A stretch of DNA of 64,000 nucleotides from Abiotrophia defectiva ATCC 49176 (GCF_000160075.2 NZ_KI535341.1:115281-179280); one strand, 5' to 3'; counted from the first letter of the stretch, positions 36,596 to 45,502 are shown. Numbers and translations are program-made. The notes: generated by a model not told the origin, from the sequence alone.

Positions 36596-37129
36596 ATGGC
36601 CATTCCTGAGACGACTACCAAGGTGGCCGACTACAAGCCCTATAACTTCGTGGACGGAGAAGGCGTTCGTTGCAGCCTCTATGTCAGCGGCTGCCACTTC
36701 GCCTGCCCGGGTTGCTACAACAAGGTGGCCCAGAACTTCAACTACGGCACTCCCTACACGGAGGAACTCAAGGAAAGAATCCTGTCCGACCTAGGCGCCA
36801 GCTACTGTCAAGGTCTGACCCTATTGGGTGGCGAGCCCTTTCTCCATACGGCGGTCCTGATTGACCTCTGCCAGGAAGTCAGACGGCGCTATGGCCACAG
36901 CAAGGATATCTGGGCCTGGACGGGCTACGACTGGGAGGAACTCATGCAGGAGACGCCAGACAAGTTGGAACTCCTGTCCTATGTCGATATTCTGGTCGAC
37001 GGTCGTTTCATTCAAGAACAGTTAGACCTGACCCTGCAATTCCGGGGTAGCCGCAACCAGCGCATCATCGACGTCCCTAAGTCCCTGGCGACCGGTCAGA
37101 TCGTCATCTGGGACAAGTTAATCCGCTAG
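36596..37129 (+). CDS. nrdG: Anaerobic ribonucleotide reductase activating protein NrdG
   Basis: 177 residues, a radical-SAM activase with the CxxxCxxC cluster motif CHFACPGC (about residues 32-39), the GEGVRCSLYVSG lead-in and LTLLGGEPF for SAM binding. It installs the glycyl radical on NrdD under anaerobic conditions. It starts 2 nt after nrdD within the same NrdR-controlled operon. Its intact state suggests the nrdD frameshift is recent or an error. Confidence 0.95.
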   Translation: MAIPETTTKVADYKPYNFVDGEGVRCSLYVSGCHFACPGCYNKVAQNFNYGTPYTEELKERILSDLGASYCQGLTLLGGEPFLHTAVLIDLCQEVRRRYGHSKDIWAWTGYDWEELMQETPDKLELLSYVDILVDGRFIQEQLDLTLQFRGSRNQRIIDVPKSLATGQIVIWDKLIR

Positions 37130-37152
37130 TAGCTAGCGGACTTGTCGGTCTT

Positions 37153-37228
37153 AGGGGCCCCTATGGCAGGGACTAGCGCAGACACACCCACACAAAGCGC
37201 GAGGGCGCTAGCACAAATAGGGGCCACA
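37153..37228 (+). other. Long inverted-repeat structure after nrdG
   Basis: Outer arms GGCCCCTAT (37156-37164) and ATAGGGGCC (37217-37225), inner arms CTAGCGC (37173-37179) and GCGCTAG (37205-37211). No T run follows. Probably a 3'-end structure of the nrdDG transcript. The gap 37130-37446 otherwise holds only the repeat and terminator listed next. Confidence 0.65.
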
Positions 37229-37257
37229 CTCAAGCGATAGATCCACTAGCCAGGAAG

Positions 37258-37345
37258 CGTTTTGTCAAGTAGCTTTTATATTTATGGACGCTTTTTCTGT
37301 AAGATATTTTAACCTTTGGACAAAGAAAAACAGTAAACCTTTTTT
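37258..37345 (+). repeat. Direct repeat flanking the EXLDI gene, copy 1
   Basis: Shares TCAAGTAGCTTTT, TATGGACG.TTTTT and AAAAACAGTAAACC blocks, in order, with 37975-38048 on the other side of the gene. Confidence 0.65.
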
Positions 37346-37359
37346 GGTTTACTGTTTTT
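37328..37359. terminator. Bidirectional terminator
   Basis: AAACAGTAAACC / GGTTTACTGTTT perfect stem with T runs on both strands; on the minus strand it lies ~90 nt past the EXLDI gene. Confidence 0.75.
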
Positions 37360-37446
37360 ATTTAATTGATATTACTAAAAATAGGAAGTTTACATGCTTG
37401 AGTAGATATTATATTTTAAGTCAATGCTTCATTCTTCATAACACAA

Positions 37447-37818
37447 TTAAATATCTAATATCTCAACAATTTCTCCATTGTGCTGTTTCAATTCAATCTT
37501 CCGAATTATTTCTTCTCCCAAATATTTAATAAAATCGCTTAATTCTGATGAAACTTCAAATATAATGTTGTGTTTACTATCATTCTCCGGATTAAATGTT
37601 GAATTATAATTTCTTTCGCTCGACCAATAATTCCAATTTACATCTGTCCTTTCGTAATAAACATAATTCTGTTTTTTTGTAACATATATTCTTTTGTTAA
37701 TCAATACCTTTTCATCTTCAGATTTAAAAATATCAGAATATAATTTTAAGCCCTCAAATTGCTTATATTCTTTAATTTTATCATTTGAAACATTAAGCTT
37801 TATTTCTTTATAATCCAT
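37447..37818 (-). CDS. EXLDI-type protein
   Basis: 123 residues. The C-terminus VEILDI and the order of features (KIYEYKQFEG-like start, KRIYVTKKQNYVYYER strand, an aromatic segment with WNYWSS, a helix FEVSSELSDFIKYLGEEII before the tail) fit the small EXLDI family as I know it; its function is unknown. The gene is strikingly AT-rich compared with its neighbours, suggesting acquisition. It starts 7 nt after AAGGAG, overlapping a 15-codon leader ORF, and lies between direct repeats. No catalytic motif is visible. Confidence 0.65.
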   Translation of the reverse strand: MDYKEIKLNVSNDKIKEYKQFEGLKLYSDIFKSEDEKVLINKRIYVTKKQNYVYYERTDVNWNYWSSERNYNSTFNPENDSKHNIIFEVSSELSDFIKYLGEEIIRKIELKQHNGEIVEILDI

Positions 37819-37855
37819 AATCTCTCTCCTTAAACTCGTTGCCTATATTGTTCAT
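37808..37855 (-). CDS. 15-codon leader ORF overlapping the EXLDI gene
   Basis: MNNIGNEFKERDYGL, with CAGGAG placed 9 nt before its ATG. Its end overlaps the EXLDI start by 11 nt, which would couple translation. Its upstream region and first codons resemble those of the methyltransferase gene at 38931, so it may be the stub of a duplicated gene start rather than a functional peptide. Confidence 0.4.
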   Translation of the reverse strand: MNNIGNEFKERDYGL

Positions 37856-37974
37856 CTTATAATCTCCTGGTAATTTTATACTGTGCGATTTAAGTTGGAC
37901 GTCTTGCCATTACATTTTTCTCACCTCTACAAATTCCAATCTATTTCAGTTAATAATGCAACCCAGAGAGCATT
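37856..37974 (-). repeat. Duplicate of the methyltransferase upstream region
   Basis: Compared with 38932-39030: shared TTGTTCATCTTAT.ATCTCCT, then CGATTTAAG, then TTCAGTT.ATA and CAACCCAG in the same order and orientation. The remainder has diverged. Confidence 0.55.
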
Positions 37975-38048
37975 TATCAAGTAGCTTTTTATGTCTATGG
38001 ACGATTTTTTGAAAATTGAGCAAGAAAAAACAGTAAACCTATTTTTGA
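37975..38048 (+). repeat. Direct repeat flanking the EXLDI gene, copy 2
   Basis: Counterpart of 37258-37345, here without the second half of the GGTTTACTG hairpin because the 43-bp palindrome begins just after it. Confidence 0.65.
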
Positions 38049-38051
38049 ACT

Positions 38052-38094
38052 GCACCCCATAAGTTGGACAATAAAAATCCAACTTATGGGATGC
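38052..38094. repeat. 43-bp palindrome, copy 2
   Basis: Same length and layout as 3102-3144 (GCACCCCATAAGTTGGAC arm). Preceded by TGAACT, as at the ends of some IS3-family elements. Lies ~70 nt after the methyltransferase stop. The rest of the gap to 38166 is AT-rich with nothing else seen. Confidence 0.75.
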
Positions 38095-38166
38095 TTTTCA
38101 TTTGATTGACTGTTTCTCAAGTCCTTATCTTCAATTATAGAAACTGGTATTTTTTAACCCTTAATA

Positions 38167-38931
38167 TTATAGTTTAACGCAGAGTGTCGCTATATAGTCA
38201 TTTCCATAACGTGATAATCGATTTCTTTTATCACAAGATTCATAAAAATCGATCATAGCGAGACCATTTTTAAGTTGTCCTCTAATCTGACTTTCTAAGG
38301 TATGGCTAAATTCATAGCCATATGCTGGATCTATGGTTATTTTGCCTTCCGCTTCAAGCTCTTTTGAATTAAAAGGTAGTGCAAACTTCAAAAGTAATTC
38401 CTCATCGGGTTTGTCCCATACAATGTCCGCATCATACATGTAGATCCAAGGATTCATAAATCCGACCATTAAGAGTCCACCCTTTTTCAATACTCGAGCG
38501 GCTTCTTTATACATGTTTTCTAAATCTTCTATATAGACATTTGAAACCGGGTTAAAAATAATATCAAAAGTTTCATCTTCAAACGGAAATGGTTTGGTCA
38601 TATCGCCTTGAATCGTCTTGATTTTTAAGCCTTCTCTTTTAGCGACCATCTCGTCTCTTTCTAATTGTGATTTAGAAAAATCCATGATGGTAACATCATA
38701 ACCTTTTACAGCAAAAACTGGACCCTGCTGGCCACCACCACAAGCTAAACCTAATATCTTTTTTCCCTTGGCTTTTTCAAACCATTCTGTCGGAACTTTT
38801 TTCCCCACAGTTAAGGCAACAGAAATTGGATGCTTTCTAGCTTCTTCTAATTCTTCATGTGTCAAGGGCTCAGTATAGGCATTTTTTACATTATTCCATC
38901 GATCTTCATTTAATTTTATATAATTGTTCAT
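38167..38931 (-). CDS. Class I SAM-dependent methyltransferase
   Basis: 254 residues. Motif I is KKILGLACGGGQQGP (about 58-72), motif II DVTIMDFS, post-I IKTIQGDM, motif IV FDIIFNPVSNVYI, then LKKGGLLMVGFMNP. It belongs to the Methyltransf_11/25 type acting on small molecules or unknown substrates. AT-rich like the EXLDI gene next to it, and unlike the flanking GC-richer genes, so the pair looks acquired together. The start follows AGGAG (GAGGAGATCATAAG). Confidence 0.85.
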   Translation of the reverse strand: MNNYIKLNEDRWNNVKNAYTEPLTHEELEEARKHPISVALTVGKKVPTEWFEKAKGKKILGLACGGGQQGPVFAVKGYDVTIMDFSKSQLERDEMVAKREGLKIKTIQGDMTKPFPFEDETFDIIFNPVSNVYIEDLENMYKEAARVLKKGGLLMVGFMNPWIYMYDADIVWDKPDEELLLKFALPFNSKELEAEGKITIDPAYGYEFSHTLESQIRGQLKNGLAMIDFYESCDKRNRLSRYGNDYIATLCVKL

Positions 38932-39059
38932 CTTATGATCTCCTCGTCTTTTATCCTATTTCGATTTAAGCATTAGATCCTTTTCCCCTGTCTATAGGTC
39001 ACTCCAGTTCAGTTCATATTATACAACCCAGGCTAGCAGTCCACCGCTTTTTATTTATC

Positions 39060-40601
39060 TTATCGGTGTTGGGCGTTGAGCCAGTGGAAGACATCCTGAT
39101 AGGTCTGGCCAGCCACTTGGACCTGGGCCTTGCCACCCCCGTTGGCATTATCCGGCTCAAAGCCACTCAAGCCTGGACTTTGGCGAATGGCTTCCGGGTC
39201 TTGCACGCCCTGGACCTGCTGATTGAAGAAGGGAATCCAGGAGAAATGGCCGGAATAGCGCATCTTAGGCAGGTCTTGGCCTTGCACCGATTGGAAGAGG
39301 GACAGCCAGACATTCTGACCGCCCGCATCGACTAGGTCCTTGTAAATCGGCAAGACATAAGCATTGGCTGGTACAGTCGGGTCATCTAGGCTATGAACAA
39401 ACCATATGGCCTGATTCTTGAGGGCAGCTACCTTGTCCTGGTCAAACCAGACTCGCTGAGTCGGCGCATAGGCTTGAATACTCCCCCGTTTCTTAGGGTC
39501 TTTGATCAGATAGTGGCCGTTGTCCAGACGCTGGAATTCATAGTAGGAATAGGCCGTAGCCTGGGGCACCAAGCCGGCAAAGTAGTCCGGATAGTGTAGG
39601 GCCATGTTGAGGGTCATATAGCCCCCGTTGGAGCAGCCCATGAGATGCACCCGATGCGGGTCAATCTGGGGATGGCTGGCCACGTAGTCGCTAATGACCT
39701 GCATGAGGGACTCGGTATAGCGGGAATGGCCTGCCCCCGGCCCATTCAGCCCATCGCCCTCGTCCATCCAGTAGGTCGGCGTCTGCACCGCCAGGACATA
39801 GGCCCCCTTAAGCTCGGGTTGGTCGGTGGCCGTAAAAATCTCTTGAACTTGTGGCCGACTGAGGGCGGTCACCTCATTGCCTAGCAGGGTAATGCGAGGA
39901 TCCTCGCCCCCTTCGGCTTGGCCATGCAACCAAATCAAAAGCGGGAACTTGGCCTGGACCTGATCCTTAGCAGCCGCCGGCTCAAAGGCTCCATAGTGTA
40001 AGGTCTGGCTCTCTTCTTGGCCGGTCAAGGGATTGGTCACCCCGTCTACATGGACTTGCTCAAATTGATAGCCGGCCAAGTCTTGCAGCTCCAGATAAGG
40101 CAGGGCATCATAGTCCGCCAAGCGAACCTGGGCCGGCTTACCCTCTTGGGTCGTCACCTGCACTGGCCCCACCGCAATGAGATACTTGTCCTGCCACTGA
40201 CTAATCAACCGTTCCTGGTTGTAGCCAAAAAGACTGCCTAAATCCCAGGAATCCACCACCAAGTCCAAGGCCAACCATTGACTGGCTTGGCCCTCTGGCA
40301 AGGCCTGACCCTGCTCATCTGCTAGATAGAGGGCGCTCACTTGGCGTGCTTTACCCTGAGTGGTGACCTCTAGCTGGGCATCAGGATCCACTGCCGTCAC
40401 GGCTTGACTGACTTGAAGGACGATTTTATTAACGGCCGGCCCAAACTCATAGCCCTGGGCCTGAATCTTGGCTTGGACCACCTGGACCTGGTCCGACTCT
40501 GCCTGGGCCCGCGCCGCTTGGCTGGCTCCCCAGCCTCTGAGGACTAATAAGGCGCCCAGGCAACCCGCTAGCAGGGACCACCAGTATTTGGCTTTCTTCA
40601 T
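39060..40601 (-). CDS. Secreted alpha/beta-hydrolase esterase or peptidase (COG4099-like)
   Basis: 513 residues with a signal peptide (KKAKYWWSLLAGCLGALLVL...ASQAARA). An N-terminal beta-rich domain (about 35-190) precedes an alpha/beta-hydrolase domain with the nucleophile Ser in LMGCSNGGYMT (about 322), a charge-relay Asp probably in SLDDPTVP, and a His in YSGHFSWIPF. It resembles predicted secreted peptidases/esterases with prolyl-oligopeptidase-like catalytic domains. GGGAGG, 8 nt before ATG, fixes the start. It sits beside the galactofuranose/LCP genes, so an action on surface polysaccharide esters is possible (inference). Confidence 0.8.
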   Translation of the reverse strand: MKKAKYWWSLLAGCLGALLVLRGWGASQAARAQAESDQVQVVQAKIQAQGYEFGPAVNKIVLQVSQAVTAVDPDAQLEVTTQGKARQVSALYLADEQGQALPEGQASQWLALDLVVDSWDLGSLFGYNQERLISQWQDKYLIAVGPVQVTTQEGKPAQVRLADYDALPYLELQDLAGYQFEQVHVDGVTNPLTGQEESQTLHYGAFEPAAAKDQVQAKFPLLIWLHGQAEGGEDPRITLLGNEVTALSRPQVQEIFTATDQPELKGAYVLAVQTPTYWMDEGDGLNGPGAGHSRYTESLMQVISDYVASHPQIDPHRVHLMGCSNGGYMTLNMALHYPDYFAGLVPQATAYSYYEFQRLDNGHYLIKDPKKRGSIQAYAPTQRVWFDQDKVAALKNQAIWFVHSLDDPTVPANAYVLPIYKDLVDAGGQNVWLSLFQSVQGQDLPKMRYSGHFSWIPFFNQQVQGVQDPEAIRQSPGLSGFEPDNANGGGKAQVQVAGQTYQDVFHWLNAQHR

Positions 40602-40653
40602 GACGACAACCTCCCTTTTGTCTCCTATTCTAGCAGAAAAGCCCGACCCACGC

Positions 40654-40687
40654 AAAAGCCCCCTTACCATCAAGTAAGGGGGAGCTT
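40654..40687 (-). terminator. Terminator of glf
   Basis: GCTCCCCCTTAC / GTAAGGGGGC stem followed by TTTT on the minus strand, 4 nt past the glf stop. Confidence 0.85.
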
Positions 40688-40690
40688 GAT

Positions 40691-41800
40691 TTAGTCTACT
40701 TTGGCTGCCAATTGCAAGGCCAGTCCGATGACATGGTGCATGTCATAGTAGCGGTAGTGGCCCAAACGTCCGGCGAAGGTCACCTGTGGCAGGGACTTAG
40801 CCAAGTCCGTATAGGCTTGATAGAGCTTGGTGTTGCGCTCATCATTGATTGGGTAGTAAGGCTCATCCCCTCGTGACCAGTTAGCTGGATATTCACGCGT
40901 TACCACGGTTTGTGGCTGAGTGCCATACTCGAAGTGTTTGTGCTCAATAATCCGGGTATAAGGCGTCTCGCGGTCGGTATAGTTAACCACCGCATTACCC
41001 TGATAGTTGGCTTGGTCCAAGACCTCGGTCTCGAAGCGCAAGCTACGGTATTCCAATTCACCCAACTCATAGTCGAAGAACTGGTCGATCATACCGGTAT
41101 AGAAAACTTTAGGAAAGGCCGCCAAGTAGTGGTCCTTATCTGCAAAGAAGTCTGTCTCCAGGCGCACTTCGATGTTAGGATGATCCAACATCTTCTCCAC
41201 AATCTGGGTGTAGCCCCCGATTGGGATGCCTTGATAGCGGTCATTGAAGTAGTTGTTGTCATAGGTCATACGGACTGGCAAGCGACGAATAATGAAGGCT
41301 GGCAATTCAGTGGCTGCCTTACCCCATTGCTTCTCGGTATAGCCCTTAATCAGTTTCTCGTAGATATCGCGACCTACTAGGGACAGGGCTTGTTCTTCCA
41401 AGTTGTTTGGCGTCTTGCCTGCCACTTCAGCCCGCTGTTCTTCAATTTTGGCGGCCGCTTCTTCCGGCGTCACCACACCCCAGAGCTTGTTGAAGGTGTT
41501 CATATTGAAGGGCAGGTTGTAGATTTCCCCGTGATAATTGGCGATCGGCGTATTGATATATTGGTTGAATTCCGCAAATTGGTTGACGTAATCCCAAACC
41601 GCCTTGTCGTTAGTATGGAAAATGTGGGCGCCAAATTTGTGGACTTGAATGCCCGCGATTTCTTCCGTATAGATATTGCCCGCCACATGGTCGCGCTTCT
41701 CAATGACCAGGACGCGCTTGCCTTTCTTGGCAATTTCGTGGGCAAAGGTAGCGCCAAAAAGGCCGGCACCTACCACTAGATAATCGTATGTTTGTGTCAT
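40691..41800 (-). CDS. glf: UDP-galactopyranose mutase
   Basis: 369 residues. The FAD-binding loop is YLVVGAGLFGATFAHE; the conserved blocks HKFGAHIFHTND, NLPFNMNTFNKLWG, KGYTEKQWG and RYYDMHHVI are all present. The enzyme converts UDP-Galp to UDP-Galf, so the cell probably makes a galactofuranose-containing surface polymer. It follows the LCP gene by 30 nt behind AAGGAG and ends at a terminator. Confidence 0.95.
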   Translation of the reverse strand: MTQTYDYLVVGAGLFGATFAHEIAKKGKRVLVIEKRDHVAGNIYTEEIAGIQVHKFGAHIFHTNDKAVWDYVNQFAEFNQYINTPIANYHGEIYNLPFNMNTFNKLWGVVTPEEAAAKIEEQRAEVAGKTPNNLEEQALSLVGRDIYEKLIKGYTEKQWGKAATELPAFIIRRLPVRMTYDNNYFNDRYQGIPIGGYTQIVEKMLDHPNIEVRLETDFFADKDHYLAAFPKVFYTGMIDQFFDYELGELEYRSLRFETEVLDQANYQGNAVVNYTDRETPYTRIIEHKHFEYGTQPQTVVTREYPANWSRGDEPYYPINDERNTKLYQAYTDLAKSLPQVTFAGRLGHYRYYDMHHVIGLALQLAAKVD

Positions 41801-41830
41801 AAGTTTCTCCTTTTATCCTTGAAAGCGGGC

Positions 41831-43354
41831 CTATTGGCCGAGTACTTGCTTGATTTGGGCTTGACGCTCAGCCAAGCTAGCCTCATCTACTTGCATCATA
41901 TAGAGTTCAGCGCCCGGCATAGCGTAAGATGGCAGGCCAGTTGACCCGTGGCCGGTTAGGGCGACTGAAGTCACCGTATAAGCTTGACCGCTCTCCAGTT
42001 GCTCGTTGACCAGTTCCATGGCCTTAGTCAATGGCAGGTTGGTTTGCACCGACTGGCTCATGCGGTCCATGACTTCTTGGGCTTGGAGCAGGGTCTGGCG
42101 ACTGCCTAATTTCTTAATCAGCGCGGTAATGACCTTCTCATGGTTCTTGCCGCGGTCATTATCCCCACCTGACAGGGAGTAACGCTCACGCACGAAGCCT
42201 AGGGCTTGGTCGGCATTGAGGTGAAGTTCCCCGACAGGGAAATCGTATTTGCCGTAGAGGGAGGTGAAGGCTTGGTCGTTGTAGACATCAATGCCCCCTA
42301 CCGTATCGATGATATTGAGGAAGGAGGTGAAGTTGAGGCGGACATAATAGTCGATTGGCGTGTCATAGAGACGGGCCAAGGTATGCATGGAAGCCTCCAC
42401 GCCATAGATCCCCGCGTGAGTCAATTTGTCCTTCTGATCCGCCCCGCCATCCGCGATTGGCACATAGGCGTCACGCGGTGTGGTGGTCAGAAGAATCTGG
42501 TGAGTCTTAGGGTTGATAGTGGCGATAACGTTGACGTCTGACCGGGAGACGGAGCTGACTGGCCCGAAGGTATCAATCCCTGAAATGTAGAGGTTGAAAG
42601 GCTGGTTCTCAGCTGGCGTCTGGCTGGTCTGCTGATTGGATGGTTCTGGCTTAGCTGGTTGATCGGCTACTTCGGTCACATGATTGTACTGGTAGAGCTT
42701 TTTAATCTTGCTGCTGAAGTCGTTAGCCATGCCTTCTAAGAGGGACTCATAACCTGAGTTGAGGACCATGGCTTGAGCCTTGCCGTCCAGGAGTTGTTGG
42801 TAGGCTGCAAGATAGGACGGCACTTCCTGAACGGTCACCGTTACCTGGCGTTTGGCCTTGAGGTCGTCGACCAAGGCTTGGACATTGTCGCGATCTTGGC
42901 CTAGCGGCGCTAGGACCACTTTGCCGTCTAAGGCCGCCACATCTGCCACGCCTCCTTCTGCTAGGGTAGCCAGGCTCATGGTCAGTTCCTGCTTCTGGGT
43001 ATTGGTATTGAGTTTGTTGAAGAAATTGACGGTGGCATTCATTTGGTAGGCGCCGTAGCTAGCCCCCAAAATGACGATCGTGGCTAGGACCAGGGTGGTC
43101 TTGCCCAGGCGCTTGAGGCCATTAAGCAGAATCAGAAGCAGTAAGACCGCGCCCAATCCGCCCAAGACCCAGAACTGGTAGCCGCGCCCAGCCAGAATCT
43201 TGTAGGTTAGGAGGAAATAGGCAACCAAGCCACTGGCTACCATTGCCAAAATAATAAAGAGCCAGTTAATCCGCCAGAGCACTGACTTAGTCCGTCCATG
43301 GCCATGGCGGGAGTGACCGTGACGCCGGCCCTTTGAGTGATGTGATGCTGTCAT
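41831..43354 (-). CDS. LytR-CpsA-Psr (LCP) family polymer-wall ligase
   Basis: 507 residues. It has a His/Arg/Gly-rich cytoplasmic N-tail (HHSKGRRHGHSRHGHGR), three membrane helices (about 28-50, 58-75, 82-105), an extracellular CpsA-like accessory domain (about 105-235) and the LCP catalytic domain (about 250-430) with TTPRDAYVPI, IDYYVRLNFTSFLNIID and FVRERYSLSGGDNDRGKNHE. LCP enzymes transfer undecaprenyl-linked glycopolymers to peptidoglycan; the three-helix form with an accessory domain is that of streptococcal CpsA. It is placed with glf and capA. Confidence 0.92.
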   Translation of the reverse strand: MTASHHSKGRRHGHSRHGHGRTKSVLWRINWLFIILAMVASGLVAYFLLTYKILAGRGYQFWVLGGLGAVLLLLILLNGLKRLGKTTLVLATIVILGASYGAYQMNATVNFFNKLNTNTQKQELTMSLATLAEGGVADVAALDGKVVLAPLGQDRDNVQALVDDLKAKRQVTVTVQEVPSYLAAYQQLLDGKAQAMVLNSGYESLLEGMANDFSSKIKKLYQYNHVTEVADQPAKPEPSNQQTSQTPAENQPFNLYISGIDTFGPVSSVSRSDVNVIATINPKTHQILLTTTPRDAYVPIADGGADQKDKLTHAGIYGVEASMHTLARLYDTPIDYYVRLNFTSFLNIIDTVGGIDVYNDQAFTSLYGKYDFPVGELHLNADQALGFVRERYSLSGGDNDRGKNHEKVITALIKKLGSRQTLLQAQEVMDRMSQSVQTNLPLTKAMELVNEQLESGQAYTVTSVALTGHGSTGLPSYAMPGAELYMMQVDEASLAERQAQIKQVLGQ

Positions 43355-43438
43355 TGTTAAGTTCCTTCCATTAATAGGATATCATTCCATCGTTACTTTT
43401 TGCACTAAAAGTTATTATAGCAAAGATTCCGCCCCGGC

Positions 43439-43461
43439 AAAAGCCCCTTTGGGGCTTTTTT
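43439..43461 (-). terminator. Terminator between hairpin array 2 and the LCP gene
   Basis: AAAAGCCCC-TTT-GGGGCTTTTTT, U tract on both strands. On the minus strand it would end a capA transcript that has run through array 2. Confidence 0.75.
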
Positions 43462-43464
43462 CTA

Positions 43465-43950
43465 GCTAGTAGCCCAGGTTTTTGGCCTTTTTTAGGCTTC
43501 CCGCTCCAGCCAGTGGTCCACTCGATGGAGTGGACCACTGGCTCGCGGCTTTTGCCACGGTTTCAGCCTTTTCAAAGCTTTCCAGCCCAGCTAGTGGTCC
43601 ACTCTTCAAAGTGGACCACTAGCTCATGACTTTTTCCCCAGTTTCCGCCCTTTTCCATGCTTACCGCCCCAGCTAGTGGTCCACTCGACAAAGTGGACCA
43701 CTGGCTCACGACTTTTTCCCCAGTTTCCGCCCTTTTCCAAGCCTTCCAGCCTAGCTAGTGGTCCACTCGGCAAAGTGGACCACTGGCTCATGACTTTCTC
43801 CCCGGTTCTGCCTTTTCCAGGCCCTTCCTCCCCAGCTAGTGGTCCACTCGACGGAGTGGACCACTAGCTCGCGGCTCGGGCCTCGGGTTTCCGCCTTTTT
43901 CCAGCCCCCTACATAGCCAATGGCCCACTCCTCTGAGTGGGCCATTGGCG
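43465..43950 (+). repeat. 82-bp hairpin array 2 (six palindromes)
   Basis: 34-bp palindromes at 43509-43542, 43590-43623, 43672-43705, 43754-43787, 43835-43868 and 43916-43949, spaced 81, 82, 82, 81, 81 bp, with a decayed partial unit at 43465. The last unit reads GCCAATGGCCCACTC / GAGTGGGCCATTGGC: two arm positions differ from the others and both partners have changed to keep pairing. Together with the terminator it fills the 43355-43960 gap, in the 3' untranslated region of capA. Confidence 0.93.
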
Positions 43951-43960
43951 CAAAACTATA

Positions 43961-45304
43961 TTAGCGATGAATATCGGTATCTTCCTGGGTCCACTGGGTT
44001 TCTAGGTGGCTGACATAACGGAAGTCCTTGGTATAGAGCTGCATGCGCTGGCGAATAATCTCGTACCAGTCGGCGCCCTCGCTGACCGCGTAGCGATTAT
44101 AGTCGGCCATAGGCACCGTTTCGTAGAACTCGGCATTCTCGGCGCCCGTAATATAGATTGGCATGAACTTCGGATCAGTGACGGTTACTTGGCCGTCTTC
44201 GCCGCGTTTGAACGTCACCTCGGTGATGCCCCCTTGCTTATTAGCCGGGTAAATTTGGCCTGACATGAAGCTAGCCTGGGAGTAGATGGCAAAGGTCTGC
44301 TTGCCGTTAAACCACTGCATAGGTTGCAAGACATGCGGGTGGCCGCCCAAAATCAATTTGACGCCAGCATCGCTCAGGGCTTGGAAGACTTGCTCCTGAG
44401 TTGGGTCTGGAGTAGTGTCATATTCCTGACCTAGCTGCAAAGTCACCACCACAGCATCGACCTTGTCTTTGAGGGCCTTGACATCTTCTACCATCTGAGG
44501 CAGGTCTACTAGGTTAATCAAATAGGGCTGGTCTTCTGGCACGGGGACGCCGTTGGTACCGTAGGAATAGGTCAAAATCCCTATCTTAATACCATTCTTC
44601 TCGATAATGCGCGGGGTATCGTGATCTTCCTGGCTCTCAAAGCTTCCCACATAAGGCATCTGCGCCTCTTTGAGGTTAGCAATAGAGGCTAAGGCCCCAC
44701 GCGCCGAATAGTCCAAGGTATGGTTGGTCCCGTTGGTCACCATGTCCACACCGATAGCCTGAAGGGCCTTGAGAATTTGCTTAGGCGCATTGAAGGAAGG
44801 GTAGCCAGTCACCGGATACTGAGGGTTGGCCACAATGACTTCCATATTAGCCAAAGTCACGTCGGCATAGGACATGTAAGGGGCAATCTGCGCCAACATT
44901 GGATAGAAATCATAGGCGCCCCCTGGGTTCTCCCAGCTGATGCCATCCTTGTGGAGCCGGTCAACCGCTGATTTGTAGAAAGGATTCTTGACGCTGGCCA
45001 TCTCGCTGACAAATTCATGCAACAAGACATCGCCAACTGAGCGCAACTTGAGTTCTCCCTCTTTGCCTTCAAAAGGCGTCTCCTGGTCCTTAGCCTTGAG
45101 ACCTACCAGAGGTTCTGCCAAGACCAGGGGCTTGGGCTCACTGCTAGAGCTCTCACTCACCACCGACTCAGACTCATGCGTCTGCAAATGATCGTGAGGC
45201 TGGCTTGCTAGGAGGCCAATCATGGCGAATCCAGCCACTAGAAAGAGAACAAAGGCAAGCGCAATAAGATGCGGACGATACTTACTGAAAAACTCTGATT
45301 TCAT
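43961..45304 (-). CDS. CapA-family metallophosphatase-like surface protein
   Basis: 447 residues: one N-terminal membrane anchor (LIALAFVLFLVAGFAMIGLLA, about 10-30), a Ser/Glu-rich linker, then a CapA domain (PGA_cap, calcineurin-like fold) with VGDVLLHEFV, LANMEVIV, NGTNHTLDY, LTYSYGTNG and LILGGHPHVLQP. The family includes the poly-gamma-glutamate capsule protein CapA and relatives of unsettled function. The ATG follows GGGG by 8 nt; a TTG two codons earlier is rejected. It lies upstream of the LCP/glf genes, with hairpin array 2 in between. Confidence 0.88.
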   Translation of the reverse strand: MKSEFFSKYRPHLIALAFVLFLVAGFAMIGLLASQPHDHLQTHESESVVSESSSSEPKPLVLAEPLVGLKAKDQETPFEGKEGELKLRSVGDVLLHEFVSEMASVKNPFYKSAVDRLHKDGISWENPGGAYDFYPMLAQIAPYMSYADVTLANMEVIVANPQYPVTGYPSFNAPKQILKALQAIGVDMVTNGTNHTLDYSARGALASIANLKEAQMPYVGSFESQEDHDTPRIIEKNGIKIGILTYSYGTNGVPVPEDQPYLINLVDLPQMVEDVKALKDKVDAVVVTLQLGQEYDTTPDPTQEQVFQALSDAGVKLILGGHPHVLQPMQWFNGKQTFAIYSQASFMSGQIYPANKQGGITEVTFKRGEDGQVTVTDPKFMPIYITGAENAEFYETVPMADYNRYAVSEGADWYEIIRQRMQLYTKDFRYVSHLETQWTQEDTDIHR

Positions 45305-45454
45305 AAACAAGACCCCTTTGTAGGAAGATAAGTACTATAATTACAGAAATAAGACATTTATATTACATATTTTACATCCGCCCGGTCAACCCCGTCAAGC
45401 CATTCCCCTAAAAATATTAGAAAATTTACTTGAATTTTCGTCCTTCGCCCGCAA

Positions 45455-45491
45455 AAGCAAAATAACGGCAGAAGCCTTAGCTTCTACCGTT
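45455..45491 (-). terminator. Terminator after the amidase fragment
   Basis: AACGGTAGAAGC / GCTTCTGCCGTT (one G-T pair) followed by ATTTTGCTTTTG on the minus strand. Confidence 0.75.
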
Positions 45492-45502
45492 ATCATCTAT
45501 TC

